61,642 nt of DNA, taken from Blakeslea trispora (lineage: Eukaryota; Mucoromycota; Mucoromycetes; Mucorales; Choanephoraceae). The stretch spans positions 1 through 61,642 of the forward strand of contig JAIWNE010000156.1 in the NCBI GenBank assembly GCA_025331445.1. Direction: 5' to 3'. The notes beneath the pieces are model-generated. The model saw nothing but the letters and a program-made list of their open reading frames with translations, did no database searches and was not told the origin of the DNA. Both the position numbers and the translations under genes were made by a program. Positions 31,223 to 41,877 of this stretch are shown in pieces; positions within the stretch are counted from its first letter, which is position 1, and every line of letters starts with the position of its first letter.

Positions 31223-33368
31223 GACCCCACATTTCAAGACCATCTATAGAATTGTCTTCTGTTAGTGCTTTCTTCTCCTTACCATCTTCAGCTGGGAAAA
31301 GTCTTTCTAGTCTGTTTTCTGCTGCTATTTCTACCAAAACATTGCTGGCATTTTGACCAATCTTTGACTTTCCTTTGACACGAGACTTGAATACACCTAT
31401 AGTAGTTTCAAGGGGAAAAGCGGCATAAGCAAACATTGGACCCATGTATTGAATCAAAAGAGGTAGATGCAGAAGAAAGTGGTGGTTTACTGTGTATGCG
31501 TTTGGTGACAGTCTTTCTTCTTCAATCACTTTGTTGAGCCAACCTGTCCATGAAAGAATACAACTCTTCAAAGCAGGAATGTCAGAGCGTCTTATGCTTC
31601 GTTGACACAACATATTGCTGACTCTTGCAAGATTGATCAATGCCATCTTGGTATCCTCATCGAAGTATTCAGCCAAGACAGTAGGAACCACAAACCTCAA
31701 GAAGTGAATCCAATCTACAGATCTCTTTTGAGAGACAGTACTGATATCGATTATCTTTCCTGAAAAGATGGTCGGCACCAAGTAGGTCGAGTTGTAAAGA
31801 AGTCGATCCATCTCTCTTACGGCTGTACCATTAAGTTCCAATGGGTTGCTCTTGTTGCTGAACTTATGGTTGAAATCCTTAGACATCATGATGTTGCGGA
31901 TTTGTGGTCCAATGTTTGCACCTAATAAATGCATTAAATCAACAGGGAAGAAAAACGTACCATGAAAGCGTTTAAGGCTTGCAAAGGGTGTTGGATGCTT
32001 TTGTCCAATTGCATCGTCGGTTGCCTTGTAGGACTCCACACTTCGCAACTGAGAACCGCCAGAATTTCTGAAAGACCAGTTTGTTTGCAGCATTGTACAG
32101 TGCTTACATCCGTGTGCTGATGTGTGGCCCTTAAGACCTGCCATTTTGGTAGTAGCCGGAATATCGTCTCCAACAAAGAGTAGATGGGCATTAACGACTG
32201 TATCCGAGTTGGCCACTTTGATGCCTTCGTTTTCCAAAATCTTCAGCTCTTCCAGAACAGGCTCCATATACGAGAAAAGGTCTTTGGGAGATTTTGGACC
32301 GGGAGCCAAGAACAACTGAAGCATGTACTTCTTCTCTGTACGGATAAGCGGTGGCAAGTTTAAGATGACCAAGTGAACCAAAGTCAAGCCATGCTTTTGA
32401 TTGTTCAACACTTGAATTCCATCGCTGTACAGGCCTAAATAAATGGTGAGCTTATTAGGTTTTGCCTTACCAGTTTTCATTTTTCGACAGATTTCTCCAT
32501 CAAAGATGTCAGACATAACATCCTCATCAGTGTTCCTTGAGTAGGGATATCTGAGAAGTTTCAAAGTCTCAGTCTCGCTTAGCATTGCGGCTAGCTGTTG
32601 AATGAGAGGCAAGTACTTGAACTCCTGAGGCTGCAAACTAGTCTCTCGTCCAGGCATGGGTTCTGGATTCTTGTTCAAACAGGGCTTCTCAGCGCCATCA
32701 GCAAAACTTTGACAACCGTCAAAACAAGCCCTGTAAGTTGTTGGCTCAAATGGCATTGATTCGAAGAGTTGATGTCGAATCTTGTAATGAGATAGGAGTA
32801 GTTCCCTATCACCGCGGTCCGAAAGCATTTCATTGACAATCTTGGAGAGATTGTCGACAGTGTTTCTTGATACACCATGGCTCTTTGCAAAAGTAAGGAA
32901 TTTCATTTGCTTCTTGAATTCCTTGCTCATGTTTGAATCATCTTTGTTAACAAGAAAGGGGCGAGATACCTGTTCTTCATCTTCTGTATATACCTCACCT
33001 TGACTGTTTTCGATATCACTATCGTGGAGTGTTGTTCCGACACCGTCTTCAACTTGAAACACAACGTCCATGTCAACATCCACGCTATCAACATCCATGC
33101 TGTCTACAAAAGGCTCAGCTGAGTCCATGTCAAAGCTGGGTTCCCTGCTTAAAGTATTGCTACTGGTACTCTCATCAACTTGGTTTTCAAGTGCTTTGCT
33201 TGAATCTGATCTTCTTGACGAACACATCATGAAAGTGTGTTTACGCCAAGAAACTTCTTTTCTATACTTGTTGAACTCTTTTCCACATTGATTACATTTG
33301 AAGTAACTAGTATGGCGTGCGAGCTTTGATTTGTTAATAGTTTTCTTTGCGATGCGGTTACTTTGCAT
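31223..33368 (-). CDS. TNP2-type CACTA transposase, N-terminal part
   Basis: Starts ATG at 33368. Basic N-terminus and a CxxC...H...C zinc-finger-like segment (FKCNQCGKEFNKYRKEVSWRKH), an acidic linker about residues 50-140, then the transposase domain. Motifs: RYPYSRNTDEDVMSDIFDGE; LGLYSDGIQVLNNQ; LFVGDDIPATTKMAGLKGHTS; HGCKHC; FFFPVDLMHLLGANIGPQI; HHFLLHLPLLIQYMGPMFAY; FPLETTIGVFKSRVKG. These are characteristic of TNP2/EnSpm transposases (family knowledge). Coding stops at the element I insertion after EMWG and resumes at 25021. 33369-33641 is the right subterminal region of the CACTA with AAGAAAATTTAAG repeats. Confidence 0.85.
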
Positions 33369-33641
33369 TATTAATAATGAACTAAGTAAAGTTTGTCAAA
33401 GAAAAAAGTCTGGTTGTCCTTTTATAATTAAAAAGTAGATACCAAAAAAAGATTTCTAGCTTTAACATGATTGGTTTAAAATTAAATCCAAATCTACAGA
33501 CACGACAATCAAAGTCACAAAAAATTTTGGAAAATATATTTTGAGGAAAATTCAAGAAAACTTAAGAACATGAAGAAAATTTAAGAAAACCTCTGACTTT
33601 TTTAAGAAAATTTAAGAAATCGGAGAAAAATTTCCCGTAGT

Positions 33642-33828
33642 GATAAGAGCAATATGATTTAAGTGCTATGAGCATGATTTTGATATAGTTATTGTGTGAG
33701 AGTGACAATAATTGGAATATCCATTTATTTAGCTATTTCTACCTTTCAGTGCGAGCAAGTCTATAATGAGATCCTTGTCTTCACTACTTCAAGTATGATT
33801 TTGCTTTGTTATGTGAGTATCCTCAACA
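33642..33828 (-). repeat. D-type LTR (D2), upstream part
   Basis: Reverse complement of the first 186 bp of D's LTR (TGTTGAGGATACTCACATAA...) ending in the TSD ATA of the CACTA insertion. It rejoins 7204. It has TATTCC/CATAAC variants relative to D and is therefore an older copy. Confidence 0.85.
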
Positions 33829-34354
33829 GTAGGAATGTTCTCCAATAAGCTTCTTTATGTCGAAGTACGTATATAGTATATTGTGATGAAACATATTTTG
33901 GGAATTCTTCATGATTAAAGGAACGCATGTGATTGCCACCTGTTCCAGAAAAACTATCCATATCAGCCTCTCTAAAAAATGAATAGAACTGAGGCATTGT
34001 CAACTGCTTTGCGCCATTTCTAGTTTCGTATTTTCCTGTCAAATCCAAGTCAGCAATTGTCAATATTTAGTTCATTTCATTCAACTTACCAACATGATTT
34101 CGAGTAAAAATTTTATCACTGTTAGGATCAAGATCCTTGATACCCGATTTAAGTAATCTACAATCGTCGCTTGGAAGATTGGTTTGTAAGAAAGATACTG
34201 ATCTTGAGCTTTGATGCTTGTGCCAACCTATCAAGTCGTACACAGCTTCAACAGCTCCTACTATTCTACTTTTACAATACTCTTTTGGAGATCTTTCATT
34301 ACTGACCTTATAATGTCCATGAGTAGCTTTGCTATTGATCTCGTATATAGTATC
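33829..34354 (-). pseudogene. Helitron Rep/Hel internal fragment (H2)
   Basis: Leftward coding with small introns, matching the middle of the Helitron protein at 47.3-46.8 kb: GRIVGAxEAVYDxxGWHKHQSS, LPSDD, a SRxHVGK exon end, LTMPQF, YVLRxKExYWRTF. Only the segment between the Rep tyrosine motif and the helicase is present. It is bounded on both sides by starts of D-type LTRs in opposite, outward orientation, so both ends were created by other elements. Confidence 0.75.
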
Positions 34355-34398
34355 TGTTGAGGATACTCACATAACAAAGCAAAATCATACTTGAAGTA
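34355..34398 (+). repeat. D-type LTR fragment (D3)
   Basis: First 44 bp of the D-type LTR (TGTTGAGGATACTCAC...CTTGAAGTA), identical to the start of D2. The LTR does not resume beyond the Tc1 transposon at 36035, so only this end is left. Confidence 0.7.
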
Positions 34399-36034
34399 CA
34401 GTGACCCGCAAAACTGTTCAAAAAGATTTTTTTTTTACTTTGAACCTTATGATCGGGTATTCAAACACATTTTAAACCCCTTTTGTCATACCTTGTTAGA
34501 AAGCCTCAGTAATTTACTATATGATGACCAGGTTGTACAATGATTGGTTGACCTTGAAATGAATACCACTATTTTAAAAAAAAAAGTCTTTTTGAACAGT
34601 TTTGCGTGTGTCCGAGAAAAATTATAACCAAGGGAAGGGGGCTAGTATTTGAAATTATTTTGACGCGTAATTGTTTTTTTTTCTTCTTTTCTTCACTTTT
34701 TTAAAGGTTTGTGTAAATTTTGGTTGGTTTTGTCAGACCAATTTAATTGACATTGCTCCATCTAGTTACATCTACTTGACATCTACCAACATGCCCAAAC
34801 ACATCAGCAATGACAAACGAAATGACGCGAAAGCTATGCTTTCCAAAGGTAAAAATGTTCGCGAAGTAGCGCGTCAGCTTGGTATCAGTCAAGGTATCGT
34901 TTCAAACATTCGTGGTGAGATGAACTTGGAGATTCCTCAACATGCGAGTGGCCGACCAAGTAAGATCAGCAAGAATCTCAGTCGCAAGGTACTTCAAGGT
35001 CTTTCTACTGGCGTTTTCAAGACCGCAAAAGATGCGCAGCGATTCCTGGCTGATCAACAAGTTGTTGTTTCTGAGGATACCGTGCGTAGGTTTCTCAAAA
35101 GCGCCAAAATGACAGCTATTCATAAGCCAAAGGTCTTTCCTCTAACACCTAAGCGTATGAAAGACCGCTTGGAATGGGCCGAGGCTCACAGAAGTTGGAC
35201 TATCAACGATTGGAGGTCCGTGATGTTCTCCGATGAGACCAAAATCAACAGAATTGGCTCGGATGGTGCTCAATGGGTTTGGAAAGCCGATGATAAGGAG
35301 TCGAAAGCGTTTCAGCTTGACCATCTCTACAAGCATGGAGGTGGTTCCATCATGCTTTGGGGCTGCTTTTGTTGGAAAGGTTCAGACTTTCTTGCGAAGA
35401 TCAATGGCAAGATGGACTCTGAGATGTACACTCAAATCATAGACGATGAGTTGGTCAGATCGCTAGAATTCTATGGTTATACTGAGGATGACGCCATATT
35501 TCAGCATGATAATGACCCCAAGCATACTTCCAAGCATACCAAACGTCATCTCAAGGATTGCAACATTCAAGTTCTCGACTGGCCGTCCTTCTCGCCCGAC
35601 TTGAATCCCATTGAGAACCTTTGGAGTATAGTCAAAAGACGTTTAGCTGCCTTTGACACTGCTCCAGGCTCTATTGCTGAGTTATTTGATCGTGTAACTC
35701 AAATTTGGAACAATATTGATACTGAAACATGCAACAATCTTGTTGAAAGCATGCCTAATAGAATAGCTGATCTTATTGCCGCTAAAGGTAGTCAAATCCC
35801 TATTAATAAAAATATAATGCACATCCGCAAAACTGTTCAAAAAGACTTTTTTTTTTTAAAATAGTGGTATTCATTTCAAGGTCAACCAATCATTGTACAA
35901 CCTGGTCATCATATAGTAAATTACTGAGGCTTTCTAACAAGGTATGACAAAAGGGGTTTAAAATGTGTTTGAATACCCGATCATAAGGTTCAAAGTAAAA
36001 AAAAAATCTTTTTGAACAGTTTTGCGGGTCACTG
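34399..36034 (+). mobile_element. Tc1-type transposon, 1636 bp, apparently intact
   Basis: Terminal inverted repeats of about 210 bp (34399-34607 and 35825-36034), starting CAGTGACCCGCAAAACTG. Each long repeat is itself bounded by inverted copies of CGCAAAACTGTTCAAAAAGA, an IR/DR-like arrangement as in Sleeping Beauty-type elements (family knowledge). TA duplication at 34397-34398 and 36035-36036. One complete transposase gene inside. Confidence 0.9.
34791..35864 (+). CDS. Tc1 transposase (DD34E)
   Basis: 357 aa from the ATG at 34791. The frame is open upstream to 34671, but MPKHISNDKR fits the usual family start. Paired helix-turn-helix DNA-binding region at residues about 1-120 (REVARQLGISQGIVSNIRGE, then VVVSEDTVRRFLKSA). 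Catalytic core with SDETK (first Asp), QHDNDPKHTS (second Asp) and PDLNPIENLW (Glu). Exactly 34 residues separate the second Asp and Glu. GRPSKISK gives a GRPR-like AT-hook between the HTH motifs. The last codons run into the 3' terminal repeat. No stop or frameshift, so potentially active. Confidence 0.9.
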   Translation: MPKHISNDKRNDAKAMLSKGKNVREVARQLGISQGIVSNIRGEMNLEIPQHASGRPSKISKNLSRKVLQGLSTGVFKTAKDAQRFLADQQVVVSEDTVRRFLKSAKMTAIHKPKVFPLTPKRMKDRLEWAEAHRSWTINDWRSVMFSDETKINRIGSDGAQWVWKADDKESKAFQLDHLYKHGGGSIMLWGCFCWKGSDFLAKINGKMDSEMYTQIIDDELVRSLEFYGYTEDDAIFQHDNDPKHTSKHTKRHLKDCNIQVLDWPSFSPDLNPIENLWSIVKRRLAAFDTAPGSIAELFDRVTQIWNNIDTETCNNLVESMPNRIADLIAAKGSQIPINKNIMHIRKTVQKDFFFLK

Positions 36035-36090
36035 TAACTTACTTATTGCTCATTTTTCGATTAATTCTAATGACTATTTCTTTATTTTTA

Positions 36091-36206
36091 TAGTTCTTTT
36101 CTGCTATCTATCTATTGCCTATTGGTTACAAGAAGAGATCTAGATGAATTTTACTCTATTCTGAATGAATGGCAAGAGAAATACGGTCAAAACGATGTAT
36201 CTAAAG
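36091..36206 (+). other. possible orphan exon
   Basis: Between an acceptor-like TTTTTATAG (ends 36090) and a donor GTAAGTG (starts 36207), one frame is open and coding-like (VTRRDLDEFYSILNEWQEKYGQNDVSK). No adjoining exon was found on either side. It may be a remnant of a gene cut by the repeats to the left. Unknown function, low confidence. Confidence 0.3.
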
Positions 36207-36663
36207 GTAAGTGTAATATGTAAAGACTACTGCAGCTATGGCTGGGTAAAGAGGTAAGGAAGGGTATGGGGGATCCAGTATATAGAGCATTAGATTAGCC
36301 AATGATGTACGAGTCAAAATCCAATGGACCGATTGTATAAACAATTTTTTTATTAAATAAACCAATAATATAAATGAATCCAAATGACGTTTTCCGTATT
36401 ATATTTTAACCGAGTGGTAAATGAGTAATAATAAAAGGCATATTAGCCAATAAAGAAAAGCAATGAGTACCAAATAAAGCATACATCTTTAAACCAAGGT
36501 CAAATAGCAAAGGAGTGTATTTAAAATGTTTGTGTAAAAATGTAACATGAGAGAGCCTATGGGAGTTTAACAGTCTAAAGACCGAAAGAAATACAGAAGG
36601 TCTCTTTAAGCCAATGACATGAAGCATACTTCGATCAAAAGAGCAAATAAGATGAAAGGATTG

Positions 36664-36880
36664 CACTGTAACTTATGAAAGAAAACATGAGTTATATGGT
36701 ACATACAGGCTATAACTAATGAAATTCGCCTGCTTAAAAAAACATGAGTTATACCCAGGTTAAGGCATATAACTCATGAGGTGAGTTATACATGCTATTT
36801 TGAACATTAGTTAAATTTATGAGTTATACGCAGGATATGCCCTATTCCTGCGTGTAACTCATGTTTTTTTTTCTGTAGTG
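36664..36880. mobile_element. candidate CACTA-type MITE
   Basis: About 217 bp beginning CACTGTAACTTATG and, reverse-complemented from the right, CACTACAG. Both ends share AAAACATGAGTTA. The decamer ATGAGTTATA or its complement recurs about five times inside. No matching 3-bp target duplication is seen (TTG versus GGC), so the boundaries are tentative. Confidence 0.4.
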
Positions 36881-36882
36881 GG

Positions 36883-39800
36883 CACTACACCGAATGCTTG
36901 ACCAACGTACGGTGGTCATCCACGGTTAACATGGTCTTAAGTGCACCCCAAACTCTAAGTATTGATTTTGATTATAAACGCTGCTACTTTTTTTGATAGA
37001 TATTTAGATATATTGTTTGGACTTTCAGAACTTCTTAAGAATTCAAAACGAGTTTGTTTTCATAAAGTTATAACCATTTAGATTTTTACCTGCTTAAAGA
37101 AAATTCGCTCTTTAAATTTTTTGGCAGTGATTTTTTCTCTGCTTGAGATTTTACAGCAACTTGATTTTTTTAATGCTGATGAGTTTAAATTGACTTGTCT
37201 TTTTTTCTTTAAAAATATTAAGGCCTAAAAAATCACTGCTTAAAAAATTGGAAAATACTTTCGGAAACGGGAGATTTATAAATTGAGAATGAGACTCACA
37301 AAATAATTGGGAAATTTTTTTAAAAATGGGAAATAAAAAACTTAAGCCACTGAAAAAAAGAGACTCTCAAAAATTAAAAGAGAAAAAAGACACTGAAATA
37401 AAGGCATCTAAAGCAGAAGACACCGAGATAAACACATTGGAATAAATGCACTAGTATAAATATGCTTGAATAAAACCTTTGAAGAAAAGACAACTTGTAA
37501 AATTAAAAGCAAAAAAAAAAGAGTTTTGTGAAGAACATGCAACTCATCTCGGTCTCATGTCCCTAATTACCCAGTAGTGCGTTCAAGGTAAGCCTGCACT
37601 TTAAATCCCCTTTTCTTCTGTTCCATTTCTACAAGCTTAACAGGTCAAAATATAAGAAATAAGTACTTGCAACAGTCCATTTACATCTTTTTCCTCTTGT
37701 ATATGCTCATTTTGTACCAAAACCCACATTCTTTCCTTTCATGTACTGAGACAAAAATAAATAAAGGTGTAATCCATAAAATAACTCGTAAGCAGTCGTT
37801 GTTTATTGCGTAAAGATGTTTTTCATTCATAAAAAGAGCTTCTCGTTCATAAAGCAATCCACTTCTTGTCGAAACAAAAAAAAAGAAAGGATATAGCTGA
37901 TTCATAACACGGCAATGTAACTTACCTTTTGCTTGGCATGTATGATGAGGATCAAGCTTAGTACTGAAGAAGAAAAAAGTAGCAGCCTGATATTCTCTTT
38001 TTTTTTAGATTGAAGTCAACTTGCAGCTTAAAAGCTTTCCTGACTGTTCTCTTTTCGTTGCACTTCCAAACCAGAGTCCACGCTTGGAATGTCTACGTTC
38101 AATATACTGCATTGCTGAAATGACATAAGCTCGCTAAGTCTCATCTGCTTTTAGCAAGATAAATAAAGTATGAGTTGAGGCTACTTGTAATAAAAAAAAT
38201 AAATAAATTCAAGAGAGAGAAAAAAAAAGTGTGTGTGATATAGGCTGAGATTGATAAAGCTATTTCTCTTTATTTTTTATTTTTTTAAAGTGCACTCATA
38301 CGTGCCCATGTCGACAAGTCTAATGTCGTTTTTTCGACACAAAAAAAAGAAAAGAGGTGCCTGTTTGTGGCTATATTAAAGGGGCATATTACCGGATGCT
38401 TATAATGCACTTGAAGCGCTCTCTTAGTCGCTTTTTATAGATTTTTTAACGTTAAGTAAAGTCAGGATATTTTTTCTTGTGTCGGTGATTCAATAATGAA
38501 ATCTGTCAGTGTGAATTTTTCTCTCTCTCTTTTTTTTGTTATTGACAAGACCCAAATAGGAAGCTGTCAATAAGTTGAAATTTTTTCTTTTTTCCTTTCT
38601 TTTCTCTTTTTCTCTCTTTTTTATTACTTTTTTTTTAAAGTATACAGGTAAGTCTTTTTCTTTTTTTTTTCTTCGGTCAAGCCACTAATAATCTACTTCC
38701 ATCTACTTAGTCCTTGTCTTTAATTGATATGTGTTTACTTTGTTGTATAAGTTGAGGTAATTATCATAAGCATCTATGTTGTAATTCTTTTTATTCACGT
38801 ACTTCTTTCATTTAGAGCCTAGTTGTGCTTAATAATGATATTGTTTACAAGGACCCTGTTGATGGCTTTTTTAAATGTAAGTAAGATATCAGAATCTATG
38901 ATTTCAGTATAACTTATTGCTTTCTTTTTAGGCTTTCAAATGCTGGCATGCTCCTTTGACACGGTAAACTGGCTTTCGTATTGCCTTTAATCATGGCTTG
39001 TCTGTAAGTACATTTGACATTTTTTTTGTGTTATTTCGCTTTTAACTAATGATGGTGTTGTTTTAGTTCAAATCCGGTTGTTCCTTGTTTGGTTTGTTTT
39101 CTGCCTTTTATATGTAAAATTGCTGTCTCTCTCCATCTGCTTTTATGGTCTGTCTGTTGCGTTTGTGTCTCAATTCGAATTGCTCTTTCCTGTACTCTGA
39201 TCGCTCTTGTCATCGCTTTTTCTCGAAGCAATTTGCCATTTCTATCGGTTTTTTTCTGGTCATATTCTCTACATCAATGAATTATTGCTTTTTTTTTACC
39301 TAATCCCCTAGTATTTTCCCCTAAAAGAAGCCATTATTTTCTATCAAAAAAAAGTTTTTTCTATAATAAAAAGCCACTTTTTTAAGCCTCTAATCCTCTA
39401 TATTTACTGTAAACAGTCCAATTGTAAAGAAGTATATTTGTGTAAAGAAGTCCATATCATCCAATTGGAAATGTCAATTTCAATAAAATAGCAAATGTAA
39501 AGCCAATTAAACAAAGAATTTTTGAGTATATTTATAAAAATGGCCAATTGAATAAAGATTCTTCGAAAAAGATATCCAATCACAAAGCTAAAGTAAATAA
39601 GACGGACGCCCTGTATGATCCACTGGGGACATGGCAAGCATTTCATCTGTCCAGTCCACAGCAGTGATCGTCGGGTCCCAACTAACAGTGGACCTGCAGT
39701 GGACTTGCAGTGGGACTCTACGATCACTTTTGTGCAGCGGACGCCGAATTGCTGTACAAATAACCGACGTCCACCGCTAAATTTGGCAGCAGTGGACGTC

Positions 39801-40600
39801 CTTTTGGGTGTAGTGTAAAAAAATCTTGAAAGAAAATTGGCTTTTGGAAGCTAGATATATAATCCAAAATAACTTATATCGCAAATCCTCGTGAGAAACA
39901 TATACAATCGCACAGTCTCTATTCAATTAAGTAAAAATTGACTTCCTGATTTGGTAATTTTTTTGATATGCTGTTACTCAAAACCGTTTTTCTCGATAAA
40001 TTCTAATGCAAATCAAAAACCCAGTGGGCAAACCATTGCAAACACATCATATTACATTTTTAATAAAAAGCATTTAATGTTGTTTTTTTTTCATTTTTAA
40101 AATCCAAAAAAGTAATTTTACACTCAAGAAAACAAAAAACTCAGTGGGGAATCAACTAAATGCATCATTAACTTTATTTTAAGCAAAAAAAAAGGGGGGT
40201 AAAAAGTCGCAAAAGTCGCACTTTTCGCACGTTTTTGATGATTTCGAAGTCAAAAATTACTAAAAAAGGAAATCCAGTGACAGTCATGCTTACATATCAC
40301 CCTTAAAGAAGTTGTCAAAGTTTGGTACGATTTGAAGAAAAAAGGTCGCCAAAACGTCAGAAAAGTTAATAGTAAATAACTGGCTTGAGGGCAGCCGGCT
40401 GCTTACTTCGCTGTTTGTGTGTTGTATGAAGTTCGTTATAGATCACACGAAATTTTGTACAAATGTTTGATGTTTGCCCTTATAATGTTAAATGTCAACT
40501 TTTTGAAGTCCTTTTTATTTAAAGTTAATATGAAATGTTACATGTCAATTGCAAACTGACAGCTGTCAAAGCTTTATACCTTTCAGACTAACATTGTAAA
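36883..40600. other. AT-rich stretch without a supported gene
   Basis: Six-frame reading shows no open frame with a recognisable domain. Notable contents: pyrimidine-rich tracts (about 38515-38670); splice-like signals with short open pieces at 38820-38990 (donor GTAAGTAAG, acceptor TTTCTTTTTAG) that do not assemble into a gene; and a GC-richer island at 39600-39815 with repeated GTGGAC(C/G)T motifs ending GGTGTAGTG. CACTACACC at 36883 mirrors that end, but flanking bases do not form a target duplication. Confidence 0.5.
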
Positions 40601-40601
40601 A

Positions 40602-40721
40602 ATGTGACTGTTCTGATGATCTCAACAGGACAGTCACAATATGAAAAACAAGAAATCTTTACTGACAACAATTGACAACATTGAAAAGTGACTGTTCTGG
40701 TGAGCTCACAGAACAGTCACA
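40602..40721. repeat. twin near-identical hairpins 3' of the 40.7-kb gene
   Basis: Two palindromes: 40602-40637 (GTGACTGTTCTG...CAGGACAGTCAC) and 40687-40721 (GTGACTGTTCTG...AGAACAGTCAC). The second is almost perfect, with a GTGAGCTCAC centre. They lie immediately beyond the stop codon (40726) of the leftward gene. They could be transcript-end structures or the 3' palindromes of a Helitron-type element. Confidence 0.6.
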
Positions 40722-40725
40722 CTAT

Positions 40726-41877
40726 TTATTCTTCAATAAACAAACGAGTAACATCTCTCAAGCTATACTTGCTGAGTGGAACGTTGAGCAGCTCCTCAGT
40801 GCCCAAGCAGGAAATGTCTCCTTCCATATAGTGGACAATGAGGAGCAACTTCTCTCCAATCATCATCATGTCTTTGACAATGTTGTATAAATTGTCAGAG
40901 ATTCCTATATTCAAAAAGAAAATTAAAATCATTACATCTGCATTTTCTTTAAACTTACCCTCATCTCTCAAAAACTGCTTCTTAGTCACCTTGGCAATTT
41001 TGCAGCGTTCTTCAAACATCATTCTCAGATGGTAGCAATACACATATTTCTTGAACCTGGCGATTTTCTTATTGCAGGTTTCCAGAATAAAACCCTCCAC
41101 CAATTGACTCACAGCCCCACCTGCCAATGAGACTGTTTCGCGAGAGTCAATTGGTGTAAGCCTCTGCTCACGAAACAAGTTTCTAGCTTTGAGCAAGCTG
41201 ACTGACAGATCAGCCAAACTGTCAGCCTTTGCTTTTTTGGCCTTTTTTTCACCCTAGCAACAAAAAAAATTAATTACCAATCAATAAATTTTAATTGTAA
41301 AACAAACCTGAGATCTTGCGGGTCTTTTTTTAATGCGAGAAATTTCTTCCTCCTCCTCTTCCTCATCATTCACAACCTCTTTTTCTTGTTGAGAAATTTC
41401 TTTCTCAACCTCTCCTTCTTGTTGTTTAACTTGTTGTTCTTCAAGTTGTTGTTGTTCAACTTGTTGTTGTTCGCCAACAACCTCTGCCTGAACTGGCTCA
41501 AGTTCACTGCCCTCGGCTTCAGCCACCTCCTCCACTCGTTGTTGTTGAGAATCATTCAATATGCGGATATCATTTTCTTTCTATAGCAAGAGGTTACAAA
41601 ACTAATTTACTTAATAAACAAAGTTCACTTACGAGAAACTCTGCGCATTCGTTTGTTTCTTCATTGTAAAACACCAACGTCTTATCAATTACACCAGGGA
41701 AGAATCCCGATTAGCCAATGTGAGCTTAAAGCCCTCGATTACATCAGCGACTAGCAACAGTTTAGTATTGTTGCTAACAACTAATTAATACTACCACCTA
41801 CCATCCCAGCAGTACATTAACGTTCTGTATTTCTGAATCGTCGGAGGAGATTTGTTTGTAGGCTTCAAGAAGTTCAT
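40726..41877 (-). pseudogene. unrecognised five-exon gene with Gln/Glu-rich segment, one frameshift
   Basis: Proposed exons 41877-41802, 41750-41633, 41580-41308, 41253-40959 and 40904-40726, with introns of 51-54 bp and GTAAG/GTAGG/GTTTG donors. Total 941 nt, one short of a multiple of three. A 1-nt deletion in exon 2 near 41709 (between KLTLANR and FFPGVIDKT) accounts for this. Features: N-terminal MNFLKPTNKS, a beta-rich part (DKTLVFYNEETNECAEF), a Gln/Glu-rich low-complexity run, a Lys cluster, and a helical C-terminal domain (SLLKARNLFREQRLTPIDSR). No family recognised. First gene of the cluster around the Helitron. Confidence 0.5.

Larger units (their letters stand above)
7205..33641 (-). 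mobile_element. CACTA (EnSpm-like) DNA transposon, about 4.9 kb, expanded by nested insertions
   Basis: Ends are CACAACGGGAAATTTT (left) and, reverse-complemented, CACTACGGGAAATTTT (right). They are flanked by ATA on both sides (7202-7204 and 33642-33644), a 3-bp duplication typical of CACTA elements, and the flanks rejoin into one continuous D-type LTR. Both subterminal regions contain many AAGAAAA(C/T)TTAAG repeats and a shared CCTCTGACTTTTTTAAG block. Removing E (15,344 bp) and I (6,196 bp), each with one TSD copy, leaves about 4.9 kb with two leftward genes: a TNP2-type transposase and an AT-hook protein. Confidence 0.85.

Noticed and set aside
33029..33291. Plus-strand frames over the TNP2 N-terminal region
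   Set aside because: Shadows of the acidic linker of the minus-strand transposase.
38820..38995. Small spliced gene with GTAAGTAAG donor and TTTCTTTTTAG acceptor
   Set aside because: Open pieces are under 25 codons, no start or conserved motif, and no supporting neighbour exons.
39046..39280. Overlapping open frames on both strands around 39.05-39.28 kb
   Set aside because: About 60 codons each, no domain, composition of non-coding AT-rich DNA.
36883..39815. A 2.9-kb CACTA-like element with CACTACACC ends
   Set aside because: No matching 3-bp duplication (TGG versus TAA), no transposase, and only nine terminal bases agree.
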